Assembly: GCF_023887685.1 (NCBI RefSeq)
Contig: NZ_JAMWMR010000033.1
Span: forward strand, 1-61,995
Direction of reading: 5' to 3'
Origin: Streptomyces macrolidinus
GTDB lineage: Bacteria; Actinomycetota; Actinomycetes; Streptomycetales; Streptomycetaceae
DNA length: 61,995 bases
Shown one piece after another: positions 49,722 through 57,877 of this stretch; the stretch's first letter is position 1; the number at the start of each line of letters is the position of its first letter. A program made the position numbers and the translations under genes. The notes under the pieces were generated by a model. The model made no database searches. It saw nothing but the letters and a program-made list of their open reading frames with translations, and was not told where the DNA came from.

Positions 49722-49775
49722 CCCTGGCGCGCCCCTTCCGTGTGGGAGATGTCTCGGCCCCCTTATGTCTGGGCT

Positions 49776-49791
49776 TGCCCCTGCGGGGGCA
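49776..49791 (+). terminator. Possible terminator after poxB
   Basis: TGCCCC-TGCG-GGGGCA, a 6-4-6 hairpin 54 nt after the poxB stop. Confidence 0.4.
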
Positions 49792-49848
49792 TGGATTCCG
49801 TGGACGTGTTCGAGCACAAGGGGTTTCCACAGCCACGTGCGGGGGGTC

Positions 49849-50355
49849 ATGAACAGGCGAACACGAGGGGGTGGTCCCGTGGTCTTCGGGGCCAAATCGG
49901 CGAGGACGACGAAGGAGCCGACCGACAGCGTCGCCGTCCGGTCGGGCGACAGCACCGCCGTCCGGGCGGACGGCACCCAGCTCAGGCGCCGGCTGGGGCG
50001 CGCCGATCTGAAGGCGGTACCCGAAGCGCGCAGGGCGCTGCGGGAGTTGCTCAGGCAGTGGGGGAGGCCGGGCTGTTCCGAGACAGCCGAACTGCTCACC
50101 AGTGAACTGGTCACCAACGCGCTCATCCACACCGATCACGACGCGGTCCTGACCGCCACGGTCTCCGCGCACGGACTCCACGTGGAGGTACGGGACTTCG
50201 TGGCGCGCAAGCCGAGGCCGCAGGCGCCGAGTCCCGAGGAGGGGACCCACGGCAGGGGGCTGCTGCTGGTGGAGTCACTCGCCGACGCGTGGGGCGTACG
50301 GGCCCACGGCGTCGGGAAGTCGGTCTGGTTCGAACTCGACGCGGAAGCGGCCTGA
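49849..50355 (+). CDS. Histidine-kinase-like ATPase domain protein (anti-sigma-factor type)
   Basis: A 168-aa protein. After a basic, low-complexity N terminus of about 55 residues comes a HATPase_c_2 domain: VPEARRALRELLRQWG, the N-box SELVTNALIHTDHDA, the G1-type VEVRDFVARKP and G2 HGRGLLLVESLADAWGV. Streptomycetes have many such RsbW/SpoIIAB-like proteins that bind and inhibit sigma factors or act with STAS proteins. No partner is adjacent. ATG at 49849 is chosen; a GTG 12 codons later has a better GAGGGGGTGG and is an alternative. Confidence 0.82.
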   Translation: MNRRTRGGGPVVFGAKSARTTKEPTDSVAVRSGDSTAVRADGTQLRRRLGRADLKAVPEARRALRELLRQWGRPGCSETAELLTSELVTNALIHTDHDAVLTATVSAHGLHVEVRDFVARKPRPQAPSPEEGTHGRGLLLVESLADAWGVRAHGVGKSVWFELDAEAA

Positions 50356-50438
50356 ACGACGGCTACGACGTCCTGAACGACGGCCTGTTCGGCCGCTACG
50401 ACGGCCTGTTCGGCCGCTACGACGGCCTGTACGACGGG
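50352..50438 (+). repeat. Tandem 21-nt repeats immediately after the ATPase gene
   Basis: Two exact 21-nt units (CTGTTCGGCCGCTACGACGGC, 50385-50405 and 50406-50426) are flanked by related units CTGAACGACGGC(TACGACGTC) from 50352 and a partial copy after 50426. They begin at the stop codon of the ATPase gene. In another frame they read LNDG...LFGRYDGLFGRYDGLYDG with all third positions G/C. Confidence 0.85.
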
Positions 50439-50454
50439 AAGCCGCCGAACGGCG

Positions 50455-50489
50455 GGAAGGGGGCGCGGCGTTGTGCCGCGCCCCCTTCC
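50455..50489. terminator. Strong bidirectional terminator
   Basis: A perfect 15-bp stem GGAAGGGGGCGCGGC (50455-50469) with 50475-50489 and a GTTGT loop lies between convergent genes, 20 nt from the stop of the DUF2637 gene. Confidence 0.9.
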
Positions 50490-50508
50490 CCCTGGACGAG
50501 CGTCCCGT

Positions 50509-51552
50509 CTAGCCGAACTGCTGCTCCAGGTCCTTGAGCTTGCGCTCCAGGGAGTCGAGCCGGGGCAGCGCCATGGTGTCGTCCTCGGCCGTGAGGTCGA
50601 CCGTGACGGCGTCAGCGGAGGACTTCGGGACCGGCTGGAGCGACGGACGCGTGGACGAGGTCAGTTCCGGCGCCGCTATGGCAGGCTCCGCAGGGACCGG
50701 CTCGTCCGCGCGCTCCACGGTCTGCACCTCGACCTTGCGCCCGCCGTTGCCCCCGCTCAGCGGGCGGTGACCGCGGCGGACCGCCTTGAGGTGCGCCCGC
50801 TCGAGCCGCTGCTGCTCGCGTCGACGCGTCTTGTCCTGCTCCTTCTGGCGCTGCTCGTCGCGGACCTCCTCGACGGCCTCGTCCAGGCTGCGCACGTTCT
50901 CCAGCAGCATCAGCGACCAGGCCTTGTACGTCTCACGGGGCGCCCGCAGCCAGCGCACGATACGGATCTGCGGCAGCGGCCTCGGCACCAGGCCCTGCTC
51001 GCGCAGCGCGGCGCGGCGGGTCTGCTTCAGCGCGCGGTCGAAGAGCACCGCCGCCGACAGCGACATGCCCGCGAAGAACTGCGGGGCGCCCGCGTGGTCG
51101 ATGCCGCGCGGGGCGTGCACCCAGTTGAACCAGGCCGCGGCACCGGCGAACGTCCACACGAGGATCCGGGAGCCGAGCGCCGCGTCACCGTGGCTGGCCT
51201 CGCGCACCGCGAGCACGGAGCAGAACATGGCCGCGCCGTCCAGGCCGAAGGGGACCAGGTACTCCCAGCCGTCGCTGAGGCCGAGGTTCTGCTCGCCGAA
51301 TCCGACCAGACCGTGGAAGGAGAGCGCCGCGGCGACGGCCGCACAGCAGAACAGCAGCGCGTAGGACGCGATGCCGTATATGGCTTCCTTGCGCCTGCGG
51401 CGCTCCTCGCTGCGCTCCCACGAGTCCTCGGTGACGTTCGAGCTCTCCTTGGACCGCTTGCCGCGCGCGATCACCGCCACCGCCACCAGCACACCCACGA
51501 GCAGTATGGCGCCCGGAAGCAGCCAGTTCAGCGATATGTCGGTCAGTGTCAT
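50509..51552 (-). CDS. DUF2637 membrane protein
   Basis: A 347-aa protein. One N-terminal TM (residues about 10-29) is followed by a charged loop, then about four TM helices (60-175) with the DUF2637 pattern AALSFHGLVGFGEQNLGL and GLDGAAMFCSVLAVREA. After residue 180 it is cytoplasmic, with a long charged coiled-coil-prone stretch (EQRQKEQDKTRRREQQRLER) and a final LEKK-like helix (DSLERKLKDLEQQF). DUF2637 proteins often accompany conjugative plasmid genes, but no transfer gene is nearby. ATG at 51552 has AAGGGA 6 nt upstream. Confidence 0.85.
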   Translation of the reverse strand: MTLTDISLNWLLPGAILLVGVLVAVAVIARGKRSKESSNVTEDSWERSEERRRRKEAIYGIASYALLFCCAAVAAALSFHGLVGFGEQNLGLSDGWEYLVPFGLDGAAMFCSVLAVREASHGDAALGSRILVWTFAGAAAWFNWVHAPRGIDHAGAPQFFAGMSLSAAVLFDRALKQTRRAALREQGLVPRPLPQIRIVRWLRAPRETYKAWSLMLLENVRSLDEAVEEVRDEQRQKEQDKTRRREQQRLERAHLKAVRRGHRPLSGGNGGRKVEVQTVERADEPVPAEPAIAAPELTSSTRPSLQPVPKSSADAVTVDLTAEDDTMALPRLDSLERKLKDLEQQFG

Positions 51553-51936
51553 CTAGGGTCCCTTGCCTGGGGATAGGGCGTAACGCCCGCCATAGTGGCC
51601 CAACCCCGCCTGCCCTCAGGGGGTTTCGGGGCAAGAGGCCGCCGGGGAAGCGCAAGGGGATGCCCGCAGCGGCGTTCTGCTCGAACTGCCGCTTGAGGGG
51701 CGGGAGTTGAGTGCGAACGAGACTACCCGTACGGCTGGTTCCACGTGAAATTCCTGCGGCGATCGCGAACGTTGTGGAACGCGCGTGTTCCGTATGGGGG
51801 CTCGTTCGTAAATGATCTTACGGGACGCGACGCACGACCGGTCCCCGGACAGGGCCTAAGGTGCTGGACGGGCGGTATAACACCCCATATGCGACCCTGA
51901 GCGCCGCCCGGCGCGACGAGAACCGGAGGAGGACCG
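51553..51936. other. Divergent intergenic region without a gene
   Basis: A dyad with one mismatch, GGAACGCG-CGTGTTCC (51776-51791), and AT-richer patches (51795-51830, 51880-51892) suggest promoter regions for the DUF2637 and gntR genes. I see no coding sequence or RNA gene. Confidence 0.5.
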
Positions 51937-52728
51937 TTGGAGCAGGCCCGTTCCCGCATCTCGGCGGACTCCGCCGAGACGGCGGCCCCGCAGGCCCCTC
52001 AGCAGGCCGTTCGGCAGGTCCGCGACCAGGGCGCCGCCACCCGAGGTGAACACACCCACAGCGAGCCGCCGGTCCCACAGCCGCGCCCGCTGGACGCACG
52101 CCCCGTCGTCCAGCGGGCCTCGGTGCGCCGACAGGTCCTCGACGCCCTGCGCACCGCGCTGCTCGCGGGGGAGTTGGAGCCCGGCGAGGTCTACTCGGCG
52201 CCCGCGCTCGGTACACGCTTCGGGGTGTCCGCGACCCCCGTACGCGAGGCGATGCAACAGCTCGCCCAGGAAGGCGCCGTCGAGGTCGTCCCCAACCGGG
52301 GCTTCCGCGTCGTCGTGCGCGACGCCCGCGAGCTGGCCGAACTCGCCGAGGTACGGGCGCTGATCGAGGTCCCGGTGATGCTGCGGCTCGCCCGCACGGT
52401 ACCGGCCGAACTCTGGGCGGAACTGCGCCCGTTGGCCGAGGCGACCGTCCGGGCGGCGTCCTCCGGGTACCCGGCGACGTACGCCGAGTCCGACCGCGCC
52501 TTCCACCACGCCGTGCTCGCCCTCGCGGGCAACGAGCAGGTGACGCGGGTCGCGGAGGACCTGCACCGCCGCGCCCAGGGGCCGCTGGTCGGCGGTCAGC
52601 TCCCGCCCGGCCGCGCGGAGTTGCTCGCCGACGCGGCCCAGCACACCGCGCTCCTGGACGCGCTGGTCGCCCAGGACCTCACGGTGGCACAGTCGTTGGT
52701 GCGGGAGCACTTCGCGGGGGCGGTCTGA
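51937..52728 (+). CDS. GntR-family (FadR/FCD subfamily) regulator
   Basis: A 263-aa regulator. About 60 unstructured residues precede the winged HTH (VRRQVLDALRTALLAGELEPGEVYSAPALGTRFGVSATPVREAMQQLAQEGAVEVVPNRGFRV). The FCD ligand domain follows, with metal-site-like residues in DRAFHHAVLALAGN and the C-terminal REHF. It probably responds to a carboxylate metabolite; the target genes are not evident. The start is TTG at 51937 with GGAGG 7 nt upstream. The TTG start should limit expression. Confidence 0.9.
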   Translation: MEQARSRISADSAETAAPQAPQQAVRQVRDQGAATRGEHTHSEPPVPQPRPLDARPVVQRASVRRQVLDALRTALLAGELEPGEVYSAPALGTRFGVSATPVREAMQQLAQEGAVEVVPNRGFRVVVRDARELAELAEVRALIEVPVMLRLARTVPAELWAELRPLAEATVRAASSGYPATYAESDRAFHHAVLALAGNEQVTRVAEDLHRRAQGPLVGGQLPPGRAELLADAAQHTALLDALVAQDLTVAQSLVREHFAGAV

Positions 52729-52762
52729 GGGCCGGTACCGCCCACCCCGCTGCTGCCGACCG

Positions 52763-53287
52763 TCACTCTCCGTCCGTGTCCCGGTGCTCCGTGGCCCGTT
52801 GCGAGAAGCCGTCGTGCCAGGCGGCCTTCGCGCCGGAGTCGCCGATGCGGTAGACGTCGACGACCGCACCGGCGGCCACCACGACGGACAGTACGACCGC
52901 CGCGACCCGGACGACCATGCCGCCCCGCGCCCCGGCCGCGGCCGACGGGCCCGCCTGCGGCGCGGACGCCCTGCCGGTGGTCCACCAGACCGCCGCCGCC
53001 AGCACGAACAGGCCCGCGACCCATGGCAGCAGCCCGTCACCCAGCTCCGCATGCCGACGCACCAGCGCGTCACTGTCCACGTGCTGCTCCAGCCACTCGC
53101 CCGCCTGGGTGGTCAGGGGCACGGCCACCAAGGAGGCGAAGGCGAGCACGGGCAGTATCAGGCCCAGTCGCCGCGCGGCCTTGGGCCAGACGGCGCCGAC
53201 CACGAGCGCCAGCGCGCTGAGCGGGACCAGTACGACGACGGCATGAACGAACAGAACGTGCGCGGGCAAGCCGTTGACCAGGCTCAT
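52763..53287 (-). CDS. DUF2231 membrane protein
   Basis: A 174-aa protein with four predicted TM helices: after GLPAHVLFVHAVVVLVPLSAL (helix 1), a second helix (LGLILPVLAFASLVAVP), a loop with HAELGD, a third (LLPWVAGLFVLAAAVWW) and a fourth near residue 130. The His residues in helix 1 and the loop are typical of this family, which resembles small membrane heme or quinone-interacting proteins, but no function is established. GGAGGAG lies 6 nt before the ATG. Confidence 0.85.
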   Translation of the reverse strand: MSLVNGLPAHVLFVHAVVVLVPLSALALVVGAVWPKAARRLGLILPVLAFASLVAVPLTTQAGEWLEQHVDSDALVRRHAELGDGLLPWVAGLFVLAAAVWWTTGRASAPQAGPSAAAGARGGMVVRVAAVVLSVVVAAGAVVDVYRIGDSGAKAAWHDGFSQRATEHRDTDGE

Positions 53288-53459
53288 CGGATGCTCCTCC
53301 AAGAGGCGACCGGGGGCGGACGGCACGGTTCCGGCCCGTGTCGGCCCCATCGGCGCGCCAGCCTGACACAGATGTTTCTCAGTACTCTCTGAACTCTCCG
53401 AACCTCAAACGTGATGAATGACTCTCTGAACGTCGAACGGGACGAATGTGGGCGAAGTG

Positions 53460-54245
53460 CTATGAAGCGGCTGGTTCCGGTGGTGGCTCCGTCGCGGCCA
53501 GTTGGCGTGCCAGCCAGGTCGGTACGCCGCCGAGGAGCCGGAACAGCCGGCCCGCCTCGGCGCGCAGCCGGGACGCCTCAGGTTCGCTCTCGGTGTCCGC
53601 GAGCGACACCAGCGCCGGGGCCGTACCGACGAGATAGCCCAACTCCTCGCGGATTCGCAGCGATTCACCGAACCCGTGCCGTGCCTCCGCCCGGTCGCCG
53701 TCGCGGAGGGCGAGCCCGGCGAGATGGCGCCAGGTGAAGGAGAGCAGTAACGCGTCACCGTGCGCGGCGGCGTTCGTGTGGGCGCGCTGATAGGCGGCGC
53801 GGGCCGCCTGCGGGGAGCGGGCCAGGTTCTCGGCGAGCAGCCCGCGCCGGAAGTCCAGCAGCGCGCGGCCCGAGGAGCCGGGCGCCACCAGCGCGGCGGC
53901 CCGGCCGAGCGCGACCCGCGCCTCGTCCGCGCGGTCGCGCACCCCGTGCAGCGTGGCCGCGTACGCCAGTTGGCCGCGCTCACAGGCCGCGGCGCCCCGC
54001 TCCTCGTCGCTGTGAGCCTGCGCCTCGGCCGTGCGCAGCGCGTCCTCGGCCTCCTCCCACCCGCCCTCCGTGTACAGACACCGCTCGACGAGCAGCGAGG
54101 CCCGCTGGAGCGAGGCCTCAGCCGTCTGCGAGGTGAGGAGGGCAGCCGCGTCGGCCCAGCACGCGCGTGAGCGCAGCCGCCATACCGCGGTCTGGAGAGG
54201 ATCGTCGGAGGTCGTTCCGGAACCAGACATGGCGGTATGCGCCAC
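53460..54245 (-). CDS. TPR-like helical repeat protein of unknown function
   Basis: A 261-aa, all-helical, Ala-rich protein. Repeated pairs of helices (ADAAALLTSQTAEASLQRASLLVERCLY, WEEAEDALRTAEAQAHSDEERGAAACERGQLAYAATL, ARAAYQRAHTNAAAHGDALLLSFTWRHLAGLALRDGDRAEA) fit TPR-type repeats, suggesting a protein-interaction role. GTG at 54245 has GGAGG 5 nt upstream; ATG at 54230 is the alternative. Codon 166 (53748-53750) is TTA, so translation may need the bldA tRNA. Confidence 0.75.
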   Translation of the reverse strand: MAHTAMSGSGTTSDDPLQTAVWRLRSRACWADAAALLTSQTAEASLQRASLLVERCLYTEGGWEEAEDALRTAEAQAHSDEERGAAACERGQLAYAATLHGVRDRADEARVALGRAAALVAPGSSGRALLDFRRGLLAENLARSPQAARAAYQRAHTNAAAHGDALLLSFTWRHLAGLALRDGDRAEARHGFGESLRIREELGYLVGTAPALVSLADTESEPEASRLRAEAGRLFRLLGGVPTWLARQLAATEPPPEPAAS

Positions 54246-54396
54246 ATTGCCCTCCCAGAGCACGCCATTGAGCTGTTGAGTGGTGGCGGCATTCCAGCAC
54301 CAATCGCGGCGCGGGGCCAAGGGGGCGGGTGAAAGAATTCACAAAGTTCGGGGACTTCGGCGGCCCGCCGGTCGCCGGATCGGTGGCGGTACGGCC

Positions 54397-56145
54397 TCAA
54401 CTCATGCGCAGGGCCAGGAAGAAGTCGAGCTTGTCCTCCAGACGCGAGAGGTCACGGCTCGTCAACTGCTCGATGCGCCCGACCCGGTAGCGCAGCGTGT
54501 TGACGTGCAGATGGAGCCGGGTCGCGCAGCGCGTCCAGGAGCCGTCGCAGTCGAGGAACGCCTCCAGGGTCGGGATCAGCTCCGCGCGGTGCCGACGGTC
54601 GTAGTCGCGCAGCGGGTCCAGCAGCCGGGCCGTGAAGGCGCGGCGTACGTCGTCCGGGACGAACGGCAGCAGCAGGACATGGGAGGCCAGCTCCTGATGC
54701 CCGGCCGCGCAGACCCGGCCGGGACGGGCGGCAGCGACCCGGCGGGCGTGCCGCGCCTCCTCCAGGGCGCCGCGCAGCCCCTCGGCCGAGTGCACCGCGG
54801 CGCTGACGCCCAGGGTGATCCGGCCGTCGCCGTCGAGCCCGGCGGACAGCGGGCCCCGTACGGCCTCCAGGAGAGTGTCGGCGTGGATGCCCGACTCCGG
54901 TCCGCCGTGGTCGGAGGGGACTGCGGGCAGGGGGACCAGGGCGATCGCCTCGTCACCCACGTGGGCCACAGCGATTCGGTCGGACTGCTCCGGGCCCGAC
55001 GGCGGGTACTCCTGGCTCGACGGGTCCGTGGCGGGGCCGATCAGGATCTCCTCCAGGAGCGACTGGGCGACCGGTCCGCCCTCGATCGAGCCGCCGTCCC
55101 ACTCGACCTGGGCGACGACCACCTGCCAGTGCGGCGCCGCCCCGAGTCCGGGCAGCAGCACGGGCGCGGCCACCCGCAGCCGGGCGGCGATCTCGGCGGG
55201 CGCGGCGCCCGTCTGTGTCAGCTCCAGGACCTCCTGGGCGAGACGGCGCCGCACGGTGCGCGCCGCGTCCCGCCGGTCCCGCTCCACCGCGATGAGCTGG
55301 GTGACGCCCTGGAGCAGGTCGAGCCGCTCGGCGGGCCAGTCCCCGGCGTCCGCCTCCACGGCGAGCAGCCAGTCGGACAGCACGGTCTCGCGCACGTCTC
55401 GTGCATCTCGTACGTCTCGTATGTCTCGCGCGTCCGGCGAAGCCTCGCCCGCGCTCGGGCCGCCGCCGGGGACCGGGCCGCCGCTGGAGATCGGGAAGAG
55501 CGAGTACGTCGTCGTGTCGACCGTCACCCGGTGCGGTCCGCGGCGGCCGGTGCGCACCGCGGCCAGATGCTCGGCGGCCAGCGCGGCGCGCACCTCCGCC
55601 GGGAGACCCGGTGTCGGGCCGGCGATCGGGCGGCCGACGGGGGAGAGCACCCAGGCACGCAGGTCCAGGTCCGAGCAGAGCAGATCCAGGACCACGTCCG
55701 GACCGCCGCCCGCCGGGCCCGAGGTCATCATCCTGCGGTGCCGGTCCACCACGGCCGCGAGGTCCCCGGCCCGCTCGCCGGAGACCTGGCGTACGACATG
55801 CTCGGTGATCGTGGCGAACGCCACCGACTCGTCCACGGCGAACACCGGAAGACCGCGCCGGGCGCAGGCGTCGACCAGGTCCTCGGGGACGCCGCCGAAC
55901 TCGGCCGTGCCCGCGGCGAGCGCGGTGACGCCCGCGCCGACGAGGGCGCGGACGAACGCGTCGGAGTCGGCGGCGCCGTGCCACCAGGCCAGGCCCGAGA
56001 GCACCAGTTCACCGCCGGAGAGGTAACGGCTGGGGTCCTTGAGGTCCGTGGTCATCACACCGCGCACGGTGCGGTCCAGCTCGTTCTCACCGCCGAGCAG
56101 GCGCAGCCCCAGCGCATCGGTGTTCAGCAGTGCGCGCAGCCGCAT
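54397..56145 (-). CDS. pucR: PucR-family transcriptional regulator
   Basis: A 582-aa regulator. The N-terminal PucR domain is MRLRALLNTDALGLRLLGGENELDRTVRGVMTTDLKDPSRYLSGGELVLSGL. A GGDEF-like central region follows, and the HTH_30 domain is at the C terminus (LEAFLDCDGSWTRCATRLHLHVNTLRYRVGRIEQL). It is divergent from the xanthine-dehydrogenase operon and probably controls purine breakdown there. Inside the coding region, 9-nt repeats at about 55392-55434 encode ARDIRDVRDARDVRE. The start is ATG at 56145. Confidence 0.92.
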   Translation of the reverse strand: MRLRALLNTDALGLRLLGGENELDRTVRGVMTTDLKDPSRYLSGGELVLSGLAWWHGAADSDAFVRALVGAGVTALAAGTAEFGGVPEDLVDACARRGLPVFAVDESVAFATITEHVVRQVSGERAGDLAAVVDRHRRMMTSGPAGGGPDVVLDLLCSDLDLRAWVLSPVGRPIAGPTPGLPAEVRAALAAEHLAAVRTGRRGPHRVTVDTTTYSLFPISSGGPVPGGGPSAGEASPDARDIRDVRDARDVRETVLSDWLLAVEADAGDWPAERLDLLQGVTQLIAVERDRRDAARTVRRRLAQEVLELTQTGAAPAEIAARLRVAAPVLLPGLGAAPHWQVVVAQVEWDGGSIEGGPVAQSLLEEILIGPATDPSSQEYPPSGPEQSDRIAVAHVGDEAIALVPLPAVPSDHGGPESGIHADTLLEAVRGPLSAGLDGDGRITLGVSAAVHSAEGLRGALEEARHARRVAAARPGRVCAAGHQELASHVLLLPFVPDDVRRAFTARLLDPLRDYDRRHRAELIPTLEAFLDCDGSWTRCATRLHLHVNTLRYRVGRIEQLTSRDLSRLEDKLDFFLALRMS

Positions 56146-56377
56146 GTCTCGTCGCCGCCGTTCTTGGTCTTCTGCGGGTGTGGTCTTGCGGAAGCGGGGC
56201 CTTCGATTCCCGCCGGTTGTGGGGGTGTCCGGAGGGGTGTGGGAGGCGCCGGCGGCTTCCGTTCATATGAATCTACAAGATGGGCACCCTGGCCAGCCAA
56301 CTCCTTCATGGTTTCCGTGACTGACTGCGCTGGAACACACAGCGGTGTACTGACACGACTCACCGTGAACAGACTCA

Positions 56378-56443
56378 CGCGTGAACAGCGGAACGGCACG
56401 CGTGAACAAGCAGAGAACGGTACGTGTGAACAGCCGAACGGAA
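56378..56443 (+). repeat. Tandem direct repeats in the xdh promoter region (regulator-site candidate)
   Basis: Three consecutive units of 21, 24 and 21 nt begin ACGCGTGAACA or ACGTGTGAACA and end with GAACGG. With an extra half copy at 56364-56372, (C/T)GTGAACA occurs four times, at 56364, 56380, 56401 and 56425. They lie within 100 nt upstream of the first xdh start codon and facing pucR, where PucR binding would be expected. The rest of 56146-56377 shows no gene. Confidence 0.7.
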
Positions 56444-56460
56444 GGACAAGAGGGCCGGTC

Positions 56461-57351
56461 ATGGACTTCCTTCGCCCCGCCAGTTGGGAGGAGGCGCTCG
56501 CCGCGAAGGCCGAGCACCCCACCGCTGTTCCGATCGCGGGCGGCACCGACGTGATGGTCGAGATCAACTTCGACCACCGGCGGCCCGAGTACCTGATGGA
56601 CCTGGGCCGGATCGCCGACCTGCGCGAGTGGGAGGTCGGCGCGGAGAGTGTGCGGCTCGGGGCGTCGGTCCCGTACACCCGGATCATGGAGAACCTGCGC
56701 ACCGAGCTGCCGGGGCTGGCCCTCGCCTCGCACACGGTCGCCTCCCCGCAGATCCGTAACCGCGGCGGCGTCGGCGGCAACCTCGGCACCGCCTCCCCGG
56801 CCGGTGACGCCCACCCCGCCCTCCTCGCGGCCGGCGCCGAGGTCGAGGCAGAGTCGGTACGCGGCTCCCGGCTCATCCCGATCGACGCGTTCTACACCGG
56901 GGTGAAGCGCAACGCGCTCGCGCCCGACGAACTGATCCGGGCGGTGCACATCAAGAAGGCCGACGGGCCGCAGCAGTTCGCGAAGGTCGGCACCCGCAAC
57001 GCCATGGTGATCGCGGTGTGCGCCTTCGGCCTCGCACTGCACCCGAAGACCCGCACGGTCCGCACCGGCATCGGCTCGGCCGCGCCCACCCCGATCCGCG
57101 CGGCGGTGGCCGAGGAGTTCCTGAACGCGGCGCTGGAGGAAGGCGGACTCTGGGACAGCGGGGCGGCCATCTCCCCTTCGGTCGCCCGGGAGTTCGCCGA
57201 TCTGTGCTCCGGTGCCTGCAACCCGATCGACGACGTCCGGGGCACGGCGAGCTACCGCCGTCGCGCGATCGGCGTCCTGGCCCGCCGCACGCTGAGCTGG
57301 ACTTGGGAGTCGTACCGAGGAACGTCGCGTGGCGTTGAGGGAGTTGCGTAA
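56461..57351 (+). CDS. xdhB: Xanthine dehydrogenase FAD-binding subunit
   Basis: A 296-aa subunit of the molybdopterin dehydrogenase FAD type. FAD-binding motifs are TAVPIAGGTDVMVEINF (residues about 21-37) and ASPQIRNRGGVGGNLGTASPAGDAHPALLA (about 98-127). It passes electrons from the Fe-S subunit to FAD/NAD. It is the first gene of a three-gene operon; its TAA overlaps the next ATG by one base. GAGGG precedes the ATG. Tandem repeats upstream probably bind the divergent PucR. Confidence 0.93.
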   Translation: MDFLRPASWEEALAAKAEHPTAVPIAGGTDVMVEINFDHRRPEYLMDLGRIADLREWEVGAESVRLGASVPYTRIMENLRTELPGLALASHTVASPQIRNRGGVGGNLGTASPAGDAHPALLAAGAEVEAESVRGSRLIPIDAFYTGVKRNALAPDELIRAVHIKKADGPQQFAKVGTRNAMVIAVCAFGLALHPKTRTVRTGIGSAAPTPIRAAVAEEFLNAALEEGGLWDSGAAISPSVAREFADLCSGACNPIDDVRGTASYRRRAIGVLARRTLSWTWESYRGTSRGVEGVA

Positions 57352-57875
57352 TGCGTGTCCACTTCACGGTCAACGGGCGTCCGCAGCGGGCCGATGACGT
57401 GTGGGAGGGCGAGTCCCTGCTGTACGTCCTGCGCGAGCGGCTCGGCCTTCCGGGCTCGAAGAACGCCTGCGAGCAAGGCGAATGCGGCTCGTGCACGGTC
57501 CGGCTCGACGGCGTACCGGTGTGCTCCTGTCTGGTCGCCGCCGGGCAGGTGGAGGGCCGCGAGGTCGTCACTGTCGAGGGGCTCGCGGACCACGCCAGGC
57601 AGCGGTCCGACGCCGTGAGTACGGACTCCCGCCGGAGCGAGGACGGTGAACTCGCCCCGATCCAGCGGGCGTTCATCGACGCGGGCGCCGTCCAGTGCGG
57701 CTTCTGCACGCCCGGCCTGCTCGTCGCCGCCGACGAGATGCTGGAGCGCAACCCGAACCCCACCGACGCGGACATCCGCGAGGCGCTGTCGGGCAACCTG
57801 TGTCGCTGCACCGGTTACGAGAAGATCATGGACGCGGTCCGCCTCGCGGTGGCCCGGCAGGCCGAGGGGGTCTGA
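57351..57875 (+). CDS. xdhC: Xanthine dehydrogenase 2Fe-2S subunit
   Basis: A 174-aa iron-sulfur subunit with two clusters: a plant-ferredoxin-type site (C40, C45, C48 and C58 or C60, in NACEQGECGSCTV and VCSC), and an all-helical CxxC site (AVQCGFCTPG and LCRCTGYEKI). It shuttles electrons from the molybdenum centre to FAD. The ATG overlaps the stop of the FAD-subunit gene (TAATG), and the next gene begins 2 nt after its stop. Confidence 0.94.
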   Translation: MRVHFTVNGRPQRADDVWEGESLLYVLRERLGLPGSKNACEQGECGSCTVRLDGVPVCSCLVAAGQVEGREVVTVEGLADHARQRSDAVSTDSRRSEDGELAPIQRAFIDAGAVQCGFCTPGLLVAADEMLERNPNPTDADIREALSGNLCRCTGYEKIMDAVRLAVARQAEGV

Positions 57876-57877
57876 CC

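Noticed and set aside
50509..51552. DUF2637 gene as part of an integrated conjugative plasmid
   Set aside because: No integrase, Tra/FtsK-type, replication or attachment-site features flank it, and neighbours are ordinary chromosomal genes.
55392..55434. CRISPR-like or regulatory meaning of the short repeats in pucR and in the Pro-Thr linker of the LPMO
   Set aside because: Units are 6-9 nt without spacers and lie inside coding regions as low-complexity linkers.
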